NCBI GenBank assembly: GCA_947643165.1
Contig: CANRVB010000010.1
Span: 24,296 to 88,295, forward strand
DNA from: an uncultured Porphyromonadaceae bacterium
Lineage (GTDB): Bacteria; Bacteroidota; Bacteroidia; Bacteroidales; Muribaculaceae
Direction of reading: 5' to 3'
Length of the DNA stretch: 64,000 bases
This document shows positions 1 through 8,639 of this stretch, piece by piece (position 1 is the stretch's first letter; each line of letters starts with the position of its first letter). A program made the translations under genes and the position numbers. The notes below the pieces were generated by a model. It saw only the letters and a program-made list of their open reading frames with translations, did no database searches and was not told where the DNA came from.

Positions 1-719
1 CCGAGCTTATGGAAGTATATCTGATGGTTCTCGTTCGAGTTGCTGAACTCCTTTCCGGCTTCCGGACGCGGGTACGCGCTGTAGTAGAAGCCGTCGTCCT
101 GCCAGTCTACGCCTGTAAATTTCGCCCATTCTATGTGGTCTTCCAGAAGCTCCTTGCTCTCTGTATCCATCACGTAGATCTCTGTCCAGTCCGAACCGTT
201 GCGCGATATTGTGTAGGCGGTACGCTTGCCGTCGTTGCTTCGCGATATGCCGGTCAGTGCCACTGTGCCGTTGTCCGACAGTTTGTTCGGATCTAAGAAT
301 ACTTCACCCTCGCCGTAGGGGCTGTCTGCGCGATACAGTACCGACTGGTTCTGTAGGCCGTCGTTCTGCGAGTAGTAGTATTTTCCGTCCTTCGACTTCG
401 ACGGCATTCCGAACTTCTCGTAATTGTTCAGCTCCGTTAGGCGCGAGCGTAGTTTGTCGCGGAAAGGTATTTGCGACAGATACGATTCTGTTACGGCGTT
501 CTCTGCCTTTACCCATTCGAGGGTTGAGGCCGATGTGTCGTTCTCCAGCGGACGGTAGGGATCTTTCACCTCTATTCCGAAGTATTCGTCGACGGTATCG
601 TCGCTCGGGGCGGCAGGATAGTTGAGCTGTTTGCTCTGGCTGCATGATTGAGTGCCGATGCTCACGGCGCCCGCAATGGCTGTGGTCATGATGACTGATT
701 TGAATGACGGTCTTTTCAT
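1..719 (-). CDS. Prolyl oligopeptidase family (S9A) lipoprotein, 5' part only
   Basis: Reading the minus strand from the ATG at 719 gives an open frame that runs off the left edge, so it is missing from the ORF track. The visible ~239 residues begin with a lipoprotein-like signal ending SIGTQSCSQ, then a segment with DPYRPLEN, followed by beta-propeller-type sequence (YYYSQNDGLQNQSVLYR, LTGISRSNDGKRTAY). This matches the N-terminal propeller of prolyl endopeptidases, which cut after proline in short peptides. The catalytic Ser-Asp-His domain would lie outside the window, so activity cannot be judged. It probably sits in the periplasm or on a membrane. The overlapping ORF at 304-870 is a frame shadow. 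Confidence 0.85.
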   Translation of the reverse strand, partial: MKRPSFKSVIMTTAIAGAVSIGTQSCSQSKQLNYPAAPSDDTVDEYFGIEVKDPYRPLENDTSASTLEWVKAENAVTESYLSQIPFRDKLRSRLTELNNYEKFGMPSKSKDGKYYYSQNDGLQNQSVLYRADSPYGEGEVFLDPNKLSDNGTVALTGISRSNDGKRTAYTISRNGSDWTEIYVMDTESKELLEDHIEWAKFTGVDWQDDGFYYSAYPRPEAGKEFSNSNENHQIYFHKL

Positions 720-815
720 GGGTCAATGAGTTGGTTTTATTTGGCTGACGTCGCTCAGGCTCTCTGTTTTGCCCTTTTCCGCGCTGACTCGCGGCGCTTG
801 GCCATCTTGCTTCTG

Positions 816-847
816 CAAAAGTACGTAATTTTTTCGCATTACTTTTG
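816..847. promoter_or_regulatory. Inverted pair of TActTTTG promoter boxes
   Basis: The sequence GCAAAAGTA ... TACTTTTGC forms an inverted repeat in which each arm is a TAnnTTTG -7 box (816-823 minus, 840-847 plus). The minus-strand box lies about 97 bases upstream of the prolyl oligopeptidase start and is its likely promoter. Whether the plus-strand box is used is unknown, since it only faces the tRNA-Met region. Confidence 0.45.
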
Positions 848-938
848 CGAATTATCCCTTTTGCTTGCATACTTTTCCGCTTTTAGCCCCTTTGATCAAG
901 CTGTTTAATATATTTTAACTCGAATCATATCCTTTTCC

Positions 939-970
939 CTTGCACACTTCCACAAAACATCGTACCTTTG
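939..970 (+). promoter_or_regulatory. Promoter of tRNA-fMet
   Basis: CTTG at 939-942 and TACCTTTG at 963-970 are spaced 20 bases apart, matching the Bacteroidetes sigma-ABfr consensus. The tRNA begins 17 bases downstream. Confidence 0.7.
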
Positions 971-986
971 CATTCACAAAACGCAT

Positions 987-1058
<72 letters not shown>

Positions 1059-1066
1059 CTATCCGA

Positions 1067-1100
1067 GCGACTTTTGATTCGTCAAAAGTCGCTTTTATTT
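1067..1100 (+). terminator. Terminator of tRNA-fMet
   Basis: An 11-base stem GCGACTTTTGA/TCAAAAGTCGC with a 4-base TTCG loop is followed by TTTTATTTT. Confidence 0.85.
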
Positions 1101-1159
1101 TCTCTTCACCTCTGAGTTTATTATCTTTGTACTCAGAATTCTCATCCTATCTTTTAACC

Positions 1160-3784
1160 ATGATACGACACTTTGCCCTGGCGGCTCTGTTTGCCGCCTC
1201 CTCCTTGTCGCTCGCTGCTCGCGATATTGTTACCGAGCGTAGCCACAAGGATTTCCTCGATCGCAAGGCTCAGATTGCCGGCACTACCGAGGGGCAGCGC
1301 CTCAAGGCGCTCGACGATCCTGCTCTCACTGGCGACCGTCGCGATGCCCTCGAATTCCTCTATACCTATATGCAGCTCCCCGATCTTGTCGATCGCGACG
1401 CTGATTTCTACCTTGATTGCATCGACGCTTCGCTCCTTGCCGCAAAGGAAATGCCCTGGGGTGACAAGGTGCCCGATCGTGAGTGGAAGCATTTCGTACT
1501 CCCTCCGCGTATCAACAACGAGGCCCTCGACTCCTCGCGCACTGTCTTCTATGCCGAACTCCGCGACCGCGTCAAGAATCTCTCCATGAAGGATGCCATC
1601 CTCGAGGTCAACCACTGGTGCCATGAGAAGGTCACATACCGGCCCAGCGATGGTCGTACCAGCAATCCGCTCTCTGCGGTCAGCCAGGCTATCGGTCGCT
1701 GTGGCGAGGAATCTACATTTGCCGTTGCCGCTCTGCGTGCCGTCGGCATTCCCGCGCGTCAGGTCTACACCCCCCGTTGGGCCCATACCGACGACAACCA
1801 CGCTTGGGTTGAGGCTTGGGCCGACGGACAATGGTACTTTATCGGTGCTTGCGAACCCGAACCTGTTCTCAACCTCGGTTGGTTCAATGCCCCCGCCTCT
1901 CGTGGCATGATGATGAACACCAAAGTCTTCGGTAACTACGACGGACCCGAGGAAGTGCTTGAGGTTTCGCCATGCTACACGGCTATCAACGTCACCTCCA
2001 ACTACGCTCCCGTCACCTCTATGCGTGCCCGTGTGCTCGACCCCGATGGAAAGCCTGTCGAGGATGCCGACGTTCGCTTCTCTCTCTACAACTACGCCGA
2101 GTACTATCCCATCGCCGTGAAAAAGACCGGAGCCGATGGCATCGCCGATCTTAAGGCTGGTATGGGCGACCTCGTTGTCTGGGCTTCCGATAAGTCAGGC
2201 CGCTACGGCATCTCCCACGGATCCGTTGGTCGCGACTCTGTTGTGGACGTTACCCTCTCTTACGGCCCCGGCCCGCTCCCTTCGCCCGTAGTATTCGAGT
2301 GGACTCTGGTTCCGCCCGAAGGATCCAACGAGCTCCCGTTTGTATCCGACGAGATGCGCCGCATCAACGATCTGCGCAAGATTGCCGAAGACTCCATCCG
2401 TGGCGCTTATACCGACACATTCCTCAATCCTGAGACAGCCGCCGCATGGTGCGAGGCTAACGGATATGATGCTCAGCAGCTTGCTGCCCTCCTCGTCGAG
2501 TCGCGTGGCAATCACGCCATGCTTACCGACTGGCTCTCGTCCATGCCCGATTCTCTGCGTCAGCGTGCCGTACGCCTTCTGGCTAATATCTCTGAGAAAG
2601 ACCGCCGCGACATTCCTCGCGTCGTCCTCGATGACTTTATCACCACCCCCGACGGTACATCTGCTCTCCACGACAGCTACGTCCTCTCCCCGCGCGTTCT
2701 TACCGAGCAGCTCACTCCCTGGCGCAGCTTCTTCAACAAGGCCGTTCCCGCCGATCTCCGCGCAGCCTATGCCGCCGATCCCGACCGGCTTGCCAAGGCT
2801 ATCGCTACCGACGTCAAGCCCGACAATGTCTGGAATCCCCAGTCTCTGCTTATGAGCCCGGAGCAGGCATTCACTATCCGTCGGGCCGACAGCCGCTCGC
2901 GTTCGCTTCTCTTCGTGGCCATGGCCCGTAGCTTCGGTATACCCGCCCGCGTCGATCCAGTCAGCGGAAACACTCAGTGGGCCGATTCCGAAGGCGTATG
3001 GCACAACGCCAATCTTGAGGCCGAAGCGCCACAGGCTGCTCCCGCTCCTACAGCCACACTCAATCTCTCGTTCGATCCCGCTGGTGGACACATTGAGGAT
3101 CCCGCCTATTTCTCTCACTTCACTCTGTCCGAGATTGCCGATGGCACTCCGCGTCTCATGGAGTACGACGAAATGGCTCCTTGGAGCAAACTGTTCTCCA
3201 AGCCCGAACCTCTTGCCCCCGGCACATATATGCTCACATCAGGTCAGCGTCTCGCTTCCGGTGCCGTTCTTGCCCGTTCGGTACTCTTCAGTGTAGCCGA
3301 CGGCCAGACTGTCGACATTCCTCTGGTTATGCGCCGCGACACTACCGAGATCGAGGTCATCGGATCTTTCAACTCCGAAAACCTCTATCACGACCGTGCC
3401 ACCGGTACCGACAAGAGCCTCCTCTCTACATCAGGTCGCGGTTACTACGTCCTCGGTGTGGTGGTGCCCGGACATGAGCCTTCTGAACATGCCCTGCGCG
3501 ACATAGCTCTCAAGGCCGATGAGCTCCAGAAGTGGGGTCATACCATTTTCATCCTTGAGCGTGAGGGTGTCGCAGCCGGAAAAGACCTCAAAGCCATCTA
3601 TGGTCTCCCCGACAATGTAGTGCTCGGCACCGACATCGGTGGTGCCATAGCCGCCGAACTCGAGGCAACCGACATGCCGGTATTCATCATTGCCGACACA
3701 TTCAACCGCGTTGTTTACCGCACCGACGGTTACATGGTCAACCTTGGCGATCGTCTCGTCGACACCATGTCGAAACTCGAATGA
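1160..3784 (+). CDS. Secreted transglutaminase-like domain protein
   Basis: The 874-residue product starts at the ATG at 1160, which gives a clean signal peptide (MIRHFALAALFAASSLSLAA); the longer track ORF reads through the tRNA and its terminator. A transglutaminase/protease-like core has Cys181 in GRCGEES and His214 in DNHAWVEAW, the first two members of the Cys-His-Asp triad; the acidic third member is probably just downstream. A carboxypeptidase-regulatory-like segment follows (VLDPDGKPVEDADV), and the C-terminal half is uncharacterised. A TATCTTTG box lies at 1122-1129 and a terminator follows the gene, so it appears to be transcribed alone. Codons ending in C are strongly preferred. 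The family is common in Bacteroidales; the likely site of action is the periplasm and the substrate is unknown. Confidence 0.85.
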   Translation: MIRHFALAALFAASSLSLAARDIVTERSHKDFLDRKAQIAGTTEGQRLKALDDPALTGDRRDALEFLYTYMQLPDLVDRDADFYLDCIDASLLAAKEMPWGDKVPDREWKHFVLPPRINNEALDSSRTVFYAELRDRVKNLSMKDAILEVNHWCHEKVTYRPSDGRTSNPLSAVSQAIGRCGEESTFAVAALRAVGIPARQVYTPRWAHTDDNHAWVEAWADGQWYFIGACEPEPVLNLGWFNAPASRGMMMNTKVFGNYDGPEEVLEVSPCYTAINVTSNYAPVTSMRARVLDPDGKPVEDADVRFSLYNYAEYYPIAVKKTGADGIADLKAGMGDLVVWASDKSGRYGISHGSVGRDSVVDVTLSYGPGPLPSPVVFEWTLVPPEGSNELPFVSDEMRRINDLRKIAEDSIRGAYTDTFLNPETAAAWCEANGYDAQQLAALLVESRGNHAMLTDWLSSMPDSLRQRAVRLLANISEKDRRDIPRVVLDDFITTPDGTSALHDSYVLSPRVLTEQLTPWRSFFNKAVPADLRAAYAADPDRLAKAIATDVKPDNVWNPQSLLMSPEQAFTIRRADSRSRSLLFVAMARSFGIPARVDPVSGNTQWADSEGVWHNANLEAEAPQAAPAPTATLNLSFDPAGGHIEDPAYFSHFTLSEIADGTPRLMEYDEMAPWSKLFSKPEPLAPGTYMLTSGQRLASGAVLARSVLFSVADGQTVDIPLVMRRDTTEIEVIGSFNSENLYHDRATGTDKSLLSTSGRGYYVLGVVVPGHEPSEHALRDIALKADELQKWGHTIFILEREGVAAGKDLKAIYGLPDNVVLGTDIGGAIAAELEATDMPVFIIADTFNRVVYRTDGYMVNLGDRLVDTMSKLE

Positions 3785-3803
3785 TCATCCCCTTTCCCGC
3801 ATA

Positions 3804-3852
3804 AGCGGAGACCGCCATCGTGATATCACCATGGCGGTCTCCGCTTTTTTTC
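3804..3852 (+). terminator. Terminator after the transglutaminase-like gene
   Basis: A 15-base perfect stem AGCGGAGACCGCCAT/ATGGCGGTCTCCGCT is followed by seven T residues. Confidence 0.9.
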
Positions 3853-3853
3853 G

Positions 3854-3861
3854 TATTTTTG
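3854..3861 (+). promoter_or_regulatory. -7 box of purN
   Basis: TATTTTTG lies directly behind the preceding terminator and 24 bases before the purN ATG. Confidence 0.55.
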
Positions 3862-3884
3862 CATTGCAATCAATCCCTGCCGCC

Positions 3885-4475
3885 ATGTCAGCCCACCAAC
3901 TCAATATCGCCATCTTCGCCTCAGGCAACGGCACCAACGCCGAGAACATCATCAGGTATTTCAACACTGGCGACTCTCATCCGTCAGGTATGACAGTCTC
4001 GCTCGTTGTCGCCAGCCGCCCCGATGCCTATGTCATCGAACGTGCCCGCCGGCTTGGTGTGCCCGTCCGCGTCATCGACCGCGCCACCCTCAACGATCCC
4101 GACCTCATCCTCCCGCTCCTCCGGCAGTACGGTGTCGATGTGATCATCCTCGCCGGATTCCTCATGATGATCCCGCAGTTTTTGATCCGCCGCTATCCCG
4201 AAAAGATCATCAACATCCACCCGTCCCTCCTGCCTCGTCACGGAGGCAAGGGAATGTATGGTCGCAACGTCCATGAGGCCGTCCTCCGCTCCGGCGATAC
4301 CCGGACCGGTATCACCATCCATTTTGTCAGCGAGGAGTACGATCGTGGCCGTATTATTTTTCAGACATCGGTCGATGTCGAGCCGGGCGATACAGTTGAT
4401 GATATCGGATCTAAAGTCCAACTACTTGAGCAGCAGCATTTTCCGCGCGTTATCCACGAAACCTTCGCCAGTTAG
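3885..4475 (+). CDS. purN: Phosphoribosylglycinamide formyltransferase
   Basis: This 196-residue protein transfers a formyl group from 10-formyl-THF to GAR in the third step of purine synthesis. The phosphate-binding start FASGNGTNAENI and the catalytic segment INIHPSLLPRHGG, with the Asn/His pair of the active site, are visible; DIGSKVQLLEQQHFPRVI near the end is also typical of PurN. Length is normal for the family. The ATG at 3885 was chosen because it follows its own -7 box and a terminator, whereas the track ORF begins inside the previous gene. The stop codon overlaps the stop of the convergent PepSY-like gene. Confidence 0.95.
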   Translation: MSAHQLNIAIFASGNGTNAENIIRYFNTGDSHPSGMTVSLVVASRPDAYVIERARRLGVPVRVIDRATLNDPDLILPLLRQYGVDVIILAGFLMMIPQFLIRRYPEKIINIHPSLLPRHGGKGMYGRNVHEAVLRSGDTRTGITIHFVSEEYDRGRIIFQTSVDVEPGDTVDDIGSKVQLLEQQHFPRVIHETFAS

Positions 4476-4930
4476 TCATCTATGGTGATGACCTCCTTGA
4501 ACTGTCCTAACAGATTGAACTTCAGTAGTATACCGTCCGACAGGCCTACTTCGTAGGCCGATGTTGTCTTTTTTATCTTTACGATTTTGACACCGTTATT
4601 CCCGGCGTAATTCTTTGATACATACCTTGTTATAGCCTTGGGGACAAGGCCTTCGGGCACCGCTTTCGACCCACAGTCAACCGACGTCCACTTACCCTTG
4701 TTGCTGAACTCTATCTTGTTGCCATTCACCAGTTTAACGTCATAATCCGTCTTCTTCAGAAGGTGTTTGTCGATCTTTATCATCGCTACCTTCGATTTCG
4801 GGAAATATGTGTTCAACATCTCCTGGGCGGCCTCCGGAAGTTGCTCACGGTCAATGGTATACTTGTCGATTATCGCATACGATGGAATCGCCATCATCAT
4901 CACCACTAATATCAGTAATAATTTTTTCAT
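4472..4930 (-). CDS. PepSY-like (DUF2874-type) periplasmic protein
   Basis: The product is 152 residues with an N-terminal signal peptide (MKKLLLILVVMMMAIPSYA). The mature part contains two related alpha/beta units, including YDVKLVNGNKIEFSNKGKW and SAYEVGLSDGILLKFNLLGQF, the pattern of Bacteroidetes PepSY-like proteins. Family members are small periplasmic proteins with no established reaction; a role in binding or inhibiting an envelope enzyme has been suggested for PepSY domains generally. Its stop codon overlaps the end of purN by a few bases, with no terminator between the convergent genes. No clear promoter was found upstream. Confidence 0.75.
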   Translation of the reverse strand: MKKLLLILVVMMMAIPSYAIIDKYTIDREQLPEAAQEMLNTYFPKSKVAMIKIDKHLLKKTDYDVKLVNGNKIEFSNKGKWTSVDCGSKAVPEGLVPKAITRYVSKNYAGNNGVKIVKIKKTTSAYEVGLSDGILLKFNLLGQFKEVITIDD

Positions 4931-5040
4931 ACTCTAAAAATGTTAATATCTTGATTCATAGATATTAACCGCTTTTCCCTGCCAAATGGTTCACAACCAC
5001 ATCTCGATCTCTAACCTAACTCCATGATCTATAGATATAT

Positions 5041-5090
5041 AAAAAGAGTTGGATAAGCACTCCCAGTGTCTATCCAACTCCTTTTATATT
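5041..5090. terminator. Bidirectional terminator-like hairpin
   Basis: AGTTGGATA/TATCCAACT pair across a 15-base loop, with AAAAAG before and CTTTTATATT after, so a T tract follows on either strand. It closes the DUF2795 gene on the minus strand. Confidence 0.7.
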
Positions 5091-5111
5091 ATTTCAGGCC
5101 GATTTCCCGCC

Positions 5112-5333
5112 TTAATACTCATCCTCATTGAAGAGGAAGTCGTCTTTGGTGGGGTAGTCGGGCCAGATGTCTTCTATCGATTCGTAGGTGTCTCCTTCGT
5201 CCTCTATCTCCTGAAGGTTTTCAATAACTTCGAGCGGAGCACCGCTACGCATTGCGAAGTCGATAAGCTCATCCTTTGTGGCGGGCCAAGGTGCATCTTC
5301 AAGCTTTGATGCCAGTTCAAGTGTCCAGTACAT
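5112..5333 (-). CDS. DUF2795 domain protein, small and acidic
   Basis: The 73-residue protein contains LEDAPWPATKDELIDFAMRSGAPLEVIENL, the conserved core of Bacteroidetes DUF2795 proteins, followed by an acidic tail rich in Asp and Glu. It has no signal peptide and no membrane segment, so it should be cytoplasmic. Function is unknown; the family resembles small helical proteins. It has its own promoter upstream and a terminator downstream and is probably monocistronic. Confidence 0.8.
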   Translation of the reverse strand: MYWTLELASKLEDAPWPATKDELIDFAMRSGAPLEVIENLQEIEDEGDTYESIEDIWPDYPTKDDFLFNEDEY

Positions 5334-5412
5334 TATTGTCAGTCAATGAGAATGTTGTTAATTATTGTCGATCATGCAGGTGGTATCCTTCATGATTCGT
5401 TTAAAAGGTGCG

Positions 5413-5442
5413 CAAAATTAGTGCTTTTATCATTATAAACAA
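5413..5442 (-). promoter_or_regulatory. Promoter of the DUF2795 gene
   Basis: On the minus strand TTG-N19-TAATTTTG is seen (-7 box at 5413-5420). The -33 part overlaps the 3' end of the upstream adenosyltransferase gene. Confidence 0.6.
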
Positions 5443-6005
5443 CAATCTTTTTGCCAAAATATTTCATTTGCACCTGATATTGTGTTGAAATATCTTGCAA
5501 GGATAAACAGAAAGTCGCTCAGGCGGTTGATAAATACCAGAGTATCTTTGTCTACGGGCTCTTCTTCGGCGAGGTCGAGCATGCGCCGTTCTGCCCTGCG
5601 GCAAACGGTTCTCGCTATGTGAGCGCGTGCGGAATCGGCTGTGGGGCCGGGTAGCACGAAGCTCCTTACTTTCGGTGTGGCCTCATCCAGACTGTCGATC
5701 ATGCTTTCAAGAGCTTTGATGCGTTCCGGTGAGGTGCCTGTGGGGAGCATGGCGTTTCCGTCAGCATCGGGCACACAGGCGAGGTATGAGCCGAGGTCGA
5801 ACAGTATGTTCTGCAGTGAATGCAGTTTTTCTACCCATTGCTCGGGCAGGACGGTTGATGCCGCTATCAGTCCAAGCCAGGAGTTCAGTTCGTCGATAGT
5901 GCCGTATGCTTCGATGCGTGTGGAGTTTTTTTTGCGTCGCTGGCCTGTCACAAGCGATGTTGTTCCTTCATCGCCTGTGCCGGTATACAGTCTTGATTTA
6001 GTCAT
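5433..6005 (-). CDS. ATP:cob(I)alamin adenosyltransferase, PduO type
   Basis: This 190-residue cytoplasmic enzyme transfers the 5'-deoxyadenosyl group of ATP to reduced corrinoid, making adenosylcobalamin. The N-terminal ATP-binding motif TGTGDEGTTSL, the R-x-E-AYGTIDELNSWLG segment and the C-terminal ARTVCRRAERR helix are all present, and the length is normal. The ATG lies 2 bases behind the stop of the GH35 gene, so the two are almost certainly co-transcribed, which is an odd pairing of a galactosidase with a cofactor enzyme. The window also carries a cobalamin riboswitch operon at 37-42 kb, so this enzyme may act on corrinoid imported there (inference). Confidence 0.92.
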   Translation of the reverse strand: MTKSRLYTGTGDEGTTSLVTGQRRKKNSTRIEAYGTIDELNSWLGLIAASTVLPEQWVEKLHSLQNILFDLGSYLACVPDADGNAMLPTGTSPERIKALESMIDSLDEATPKVRSFVLPGPTADSARAHIARTVCRRAERRMLDLAEEEPVDKDTLVFINRLSDFLFILARYFNTISGANEIFWQKDCCL

Positions 6006-6007
6006 AC

Positions 6008-8392
6008 TTATCTAAGCTTGAATGGTTTGTCGGACAGATATATACGGTAGTCTTTGATTGCGCCGGGCGAGTCGCTCTCCATGCGAGGCAGGTACTCTAT
6101 AGCGCTGAGTGTCACGTCTGTACCGAGGTCTATCACTATGGCGTGCGGATATGGTGCGGCCTTTGCTGTGGCCCAGAATGTGGATTCCTGAAGATCGAAT
6201 GTCTTATCGGCTGTGTGATTGCCGTTTATCTCCTCGCTGTCGGCGTATATCACTCTCCAGGGCTGGCGGGAGATGCGTTTGTTGTCAGTGCTTCTGGCGT
6301 AGAGCTCGGCTATGGCGGCCACATCTCCTGCGTCGGCGGCGTTGAGTCCTTCGATGCATAGATAACGTCCGGTGGCGGGTGTGTCAAACTTGATTGTCTG
6401 CCAACCGTTGCCGGCAGCCAAAGTTCCTGCGGCTACAGGCTTGTTGCCGGTAAGGTCAAGTGTATCACCTTGCTGGCGGTGAGTATTAGGCGCTGCAATG
6501 TTCAGTTTGTCGATTATCGGTGTCTTCAGGCCTTCGCTCTCGGTAGACCGGGGGCCTGTTATATCGAATACCACGATCTCGTTCTCGCCTTTCTTAAGCC
6601 AACATCCTGGCATGTAGAGTGTCTGTTGAGGGCCGATTTCCCAGATACGTCCCATGTCATGTCCGTTGACATAGACCAGGCCTTTGCCCCAGTCGGAGAA
6701 ATCGAGGAATGTATCGGATGGCTTGTCGACGGTAAAGGTTCCTCTATATACGCCACGTGGCAGTCGTCCGTCGGGGCCTTTTGTGAGTTGATCGACGGGT
6801 TTAAATGTCATGGATGTGTAGAACGAGAGTTCATCAGGCAGATTTGTTACTTGCCAGTTCTTAAGGTCGCATACAAATTGTCTGCCGTCGCGGTCGATGG
6901 TAAGTGTCACCTTGTCGGTGATGCCCTTGAAGTCTTTCATCGCATATCCGAAGTTCACACGACCCATGGCTTCTACAAGAATATCGAGTTTGGCTCCTTT
7001 TTTTGTCGGTGGGAGCACTATGTCTTTCTGGTCGAGGCGTCGGTCGAGCGTTCCGATATATTCTCCATTGACAAATATCTGGGCATAGTCGTGAGCTTCG
7101 TCGATTGTCAGGAGAGATGGTTCATCGAGTTCGGGCAGAGTGGTGGAGTAGATCATGCTGCCAAAGCCCTGATCATATTCTTCCATGGTGCGGATGTCGC
7201 GGTCAACCGGATTCGGCTCCGGCAGATTCTCAAACAGCGGTGCGCACTCCGAGAGCTGGAATCGCTTGATGGCGATGGGCTTGATAAGGGCGGGCACTTT
7301 GGCTTGTTTTTCTCCGTCCATGTATTTGGCCAGTGTCTTTCTGAGTTTCCAGTATTTGGGGGTGGTCTGTCCGGACTCGCTTATAGGTGCGTCATAGTCG
7401 TATGATGTCACGTCGGGTGCGTAGCTTGGAGAGTTCGCTCCGGCCCAATGTCCCCAGTTGGTACCTCCGTGAGTCATGTATAGGCTGAATGATATACCCT
7501 TGGAAAGCATTTCGTCGATTCCGGCGATCATAGCTTCAGCATTACGGGTTTCATGGTTCGAACCCCATTTGTCGAACCATCCGCTCCAGAATTCCGAGCA
7601 CATAAGCGGGCTGTCGGGCCTTACTTTTTTCAACGGGGCGAACTGGTTGTCGATATTCGCACCGGTGCCGAAGTTCATGGTCCATATCAGATCGTCAAGA
7701 CCGTTTGTAAGGAATGTGGAAGCCCAGTCGCACTGGAACAGTGTCACATTTTCGCCGAAATTTTTCCGCAGCATGTCGCGTATTATGCTTACATACTTTT
7801 TGTTCTCATCATATGCTCCATATTCGTTCTCTACCTGAACCATTATTATTGGGCCTCCATTGGCTATAGTGAGATCGCCAACCTGACCGGCTACGGCCTG
7901 CTGGAACTTGTCTACGCACTCCAGAAAGTATGGATCGTCCTCGCGCAGGTTTATGTCTTTCTTTTTGAGCAGCCACCACGGGAGTCCTCCCATTTCCCAC
8001 TCGGCGCATACATAGGGTCCGGGACGCAATATCACATACATGTTGTTTTCCTTGCAGAGTCTGACGAATTCAGCCAGATCGTTCTGGCCCGTGAAATCAA
8101 ATTGATCGGGTTGGCTTTCGTGGGCGTTCCAGAATACATAAAGGCATATTGTATTCATTCCAAGAGCCTTGCACAGCTTGATGCGCTGATCCCAGTATGG
8201 ACGAGGTATGCGTGGGTAGTGAAGTTCGGCGGCTTTTACGGTAAAAGGCTGTCCATTGAGCATGAATGTACCCTTACCGGCTTCAAAACGTCCGGTTTTG
8301 TCAGCATTATCCGATGGTAATGCGGCCTGTGCCGCCATACATCCACATGCAGTCAGCAGAGTTGCTATGGCGAATGATCTGATGAGTTTCAT
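6008..8392 (-). CDS. Beta-galactosidase, glycoside hydrolase family 35
   Basis: The 794-residue protein has a signal peptide (about residues 1-23) and a GH35 TIM barrel from about residue 40 to 350. The acid/base motif VQVENEYG is at about 188-190 and the nucleophile motif MCSEFWSGWF at about 270. Two jelly-roll regions follow, with a partial discoidin-like end (SAIEYLPRMESDSPGAIKDY). It should release terminal beta-linked galactose from oligosaccharides in the periplasm. A -7 box lies upstream, and the corrinoid adenosyltransferase follows after 2 bases. No SusC/D pair is adjacent, so the substrate is not indicated by context. Confidence 0.93.
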   Translation of the reverse strand: MKLIRSFAIATLLTACGCMAAQAALPSDNADKTGRFEAGKGTFMLNGQPFTVKAAELHYPRIPRPYWDQRIKLCKALGMNTICLYVFWNAHESQPDQFDFTGQNDLAEFVRLCKENNMYVILRPGPYVCAEWEMGGLPWWLLKKKDINLREDDPYFLECVDKFQQAVAGQVGDLTIANGGPIIMVQVENEYGAYDENKKYVSIIRDMLRKNFGENVTLFQCDWASTFLTNGLDDLIWTMNFGTGANIDNQFAPLKKVRPDSPLMCSEFWSGWFDKWGSNHETRNAEAMIAGIDEMLSKGISFSLYMTHGGTNWGHWAGANSPSYAPDVTSYDYDAPISESGQTTPKYWKLRKTLAKYMDGEKQAKVPALIKPIAIKRFQLSECAPLFENLPEPNPVDRDIRTMEEYDQGFGSMIYSTTLPELDEPSLLTIDEAHDYAQIFVNGEYIGTLDRRLDQKDIVLPPTKKGAKLDILVEAMGRVNFGYAMKDFKGITDKVTLTIDRDGRQFVCDLKNWQVTNLPDELSFYTSMTFKPVDQLTKGPDGRLPRGVYRGTFTVDKPSDTFLDFSDWGKGLVYVNGHDMGRIWEIGPQQTLYMPGCWLKKGENEIVVFDITGPRSTESEGLKTPIIDKLNIAAPNTHRQQGDTLDLTGNKPVAAGTLAAGNGWQTIKFDTPATGRYLCIEGLNAADAGDVAAIAELYARSTDNKRISRQPWRVIYADSEEINGNHTADKTFDLQESTFWATAKAAPYPHAIVIDLGTDVTLSAIEYLPRMESDSPGAIKDYRIYLSDKPFKLR

Positions 8393-8465
8393 TATGGTTT
8401 GGTAAGTGATCGATTAGTATTAATGCCGCTGGCTTACGGCTGTAGATATCTGTGTATTCTGATTA

Positions 8466-8473
8466 CAAATATA
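8466..8473 (-). promoter_or_regulatory. -7 box of the GH35 operon
   Basis: The minus strand reads TATATTTG about 75 bases upstream of the GH35 start. No convincing -33 TTTG was found. Confidence 0.45.
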
Positions 8474-8558
8474 ATCTAAAATCCTGAGATGAGCCTAAGA
8501 GTCTGTCGCCTAATATATGTTAACGCTGAAGTTGCATGCCCCGGGCTCCAATTATGCC

Positions 8559-8610
8559 GGTAAAAAGAGCAAGCCATGACGGCTGCAACAGGTGTCCGTC
8601 ATGGCTTGGA
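8559..8610 (-). terminator. Terminator of the DUF1846 gene
   Basis: On the minus strand AAGCCATGACGG pairs with CCGTCATGGCTT and is followed by GCTCTTTTTACC. Confidence 0.8.
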
Positions 8611-8639
8611 TATGTTCCGGTTGTTGTGGTATTGACGCG

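Noticed and set aside
304-870. 188-residue minus-strand ORF at the left end
   Set aside because: It crosses the promoter of the prolyl oligopeptidase gene and reads that gene in another frame; its product is arginine-rich and without domains.
2195-3118. 307-residue minus-strand ORF inside the transglutaminase-like gene
   Set aside because: Frame shadow; the plus-strand gene has signal peptide, promoter, terminator and motifs.
6470-7405. 311-residue plus-strand ORF inside the GH35 gene
   Set aside because: Frame shadow of the GH35 gene, which carries all catalytic motifs.
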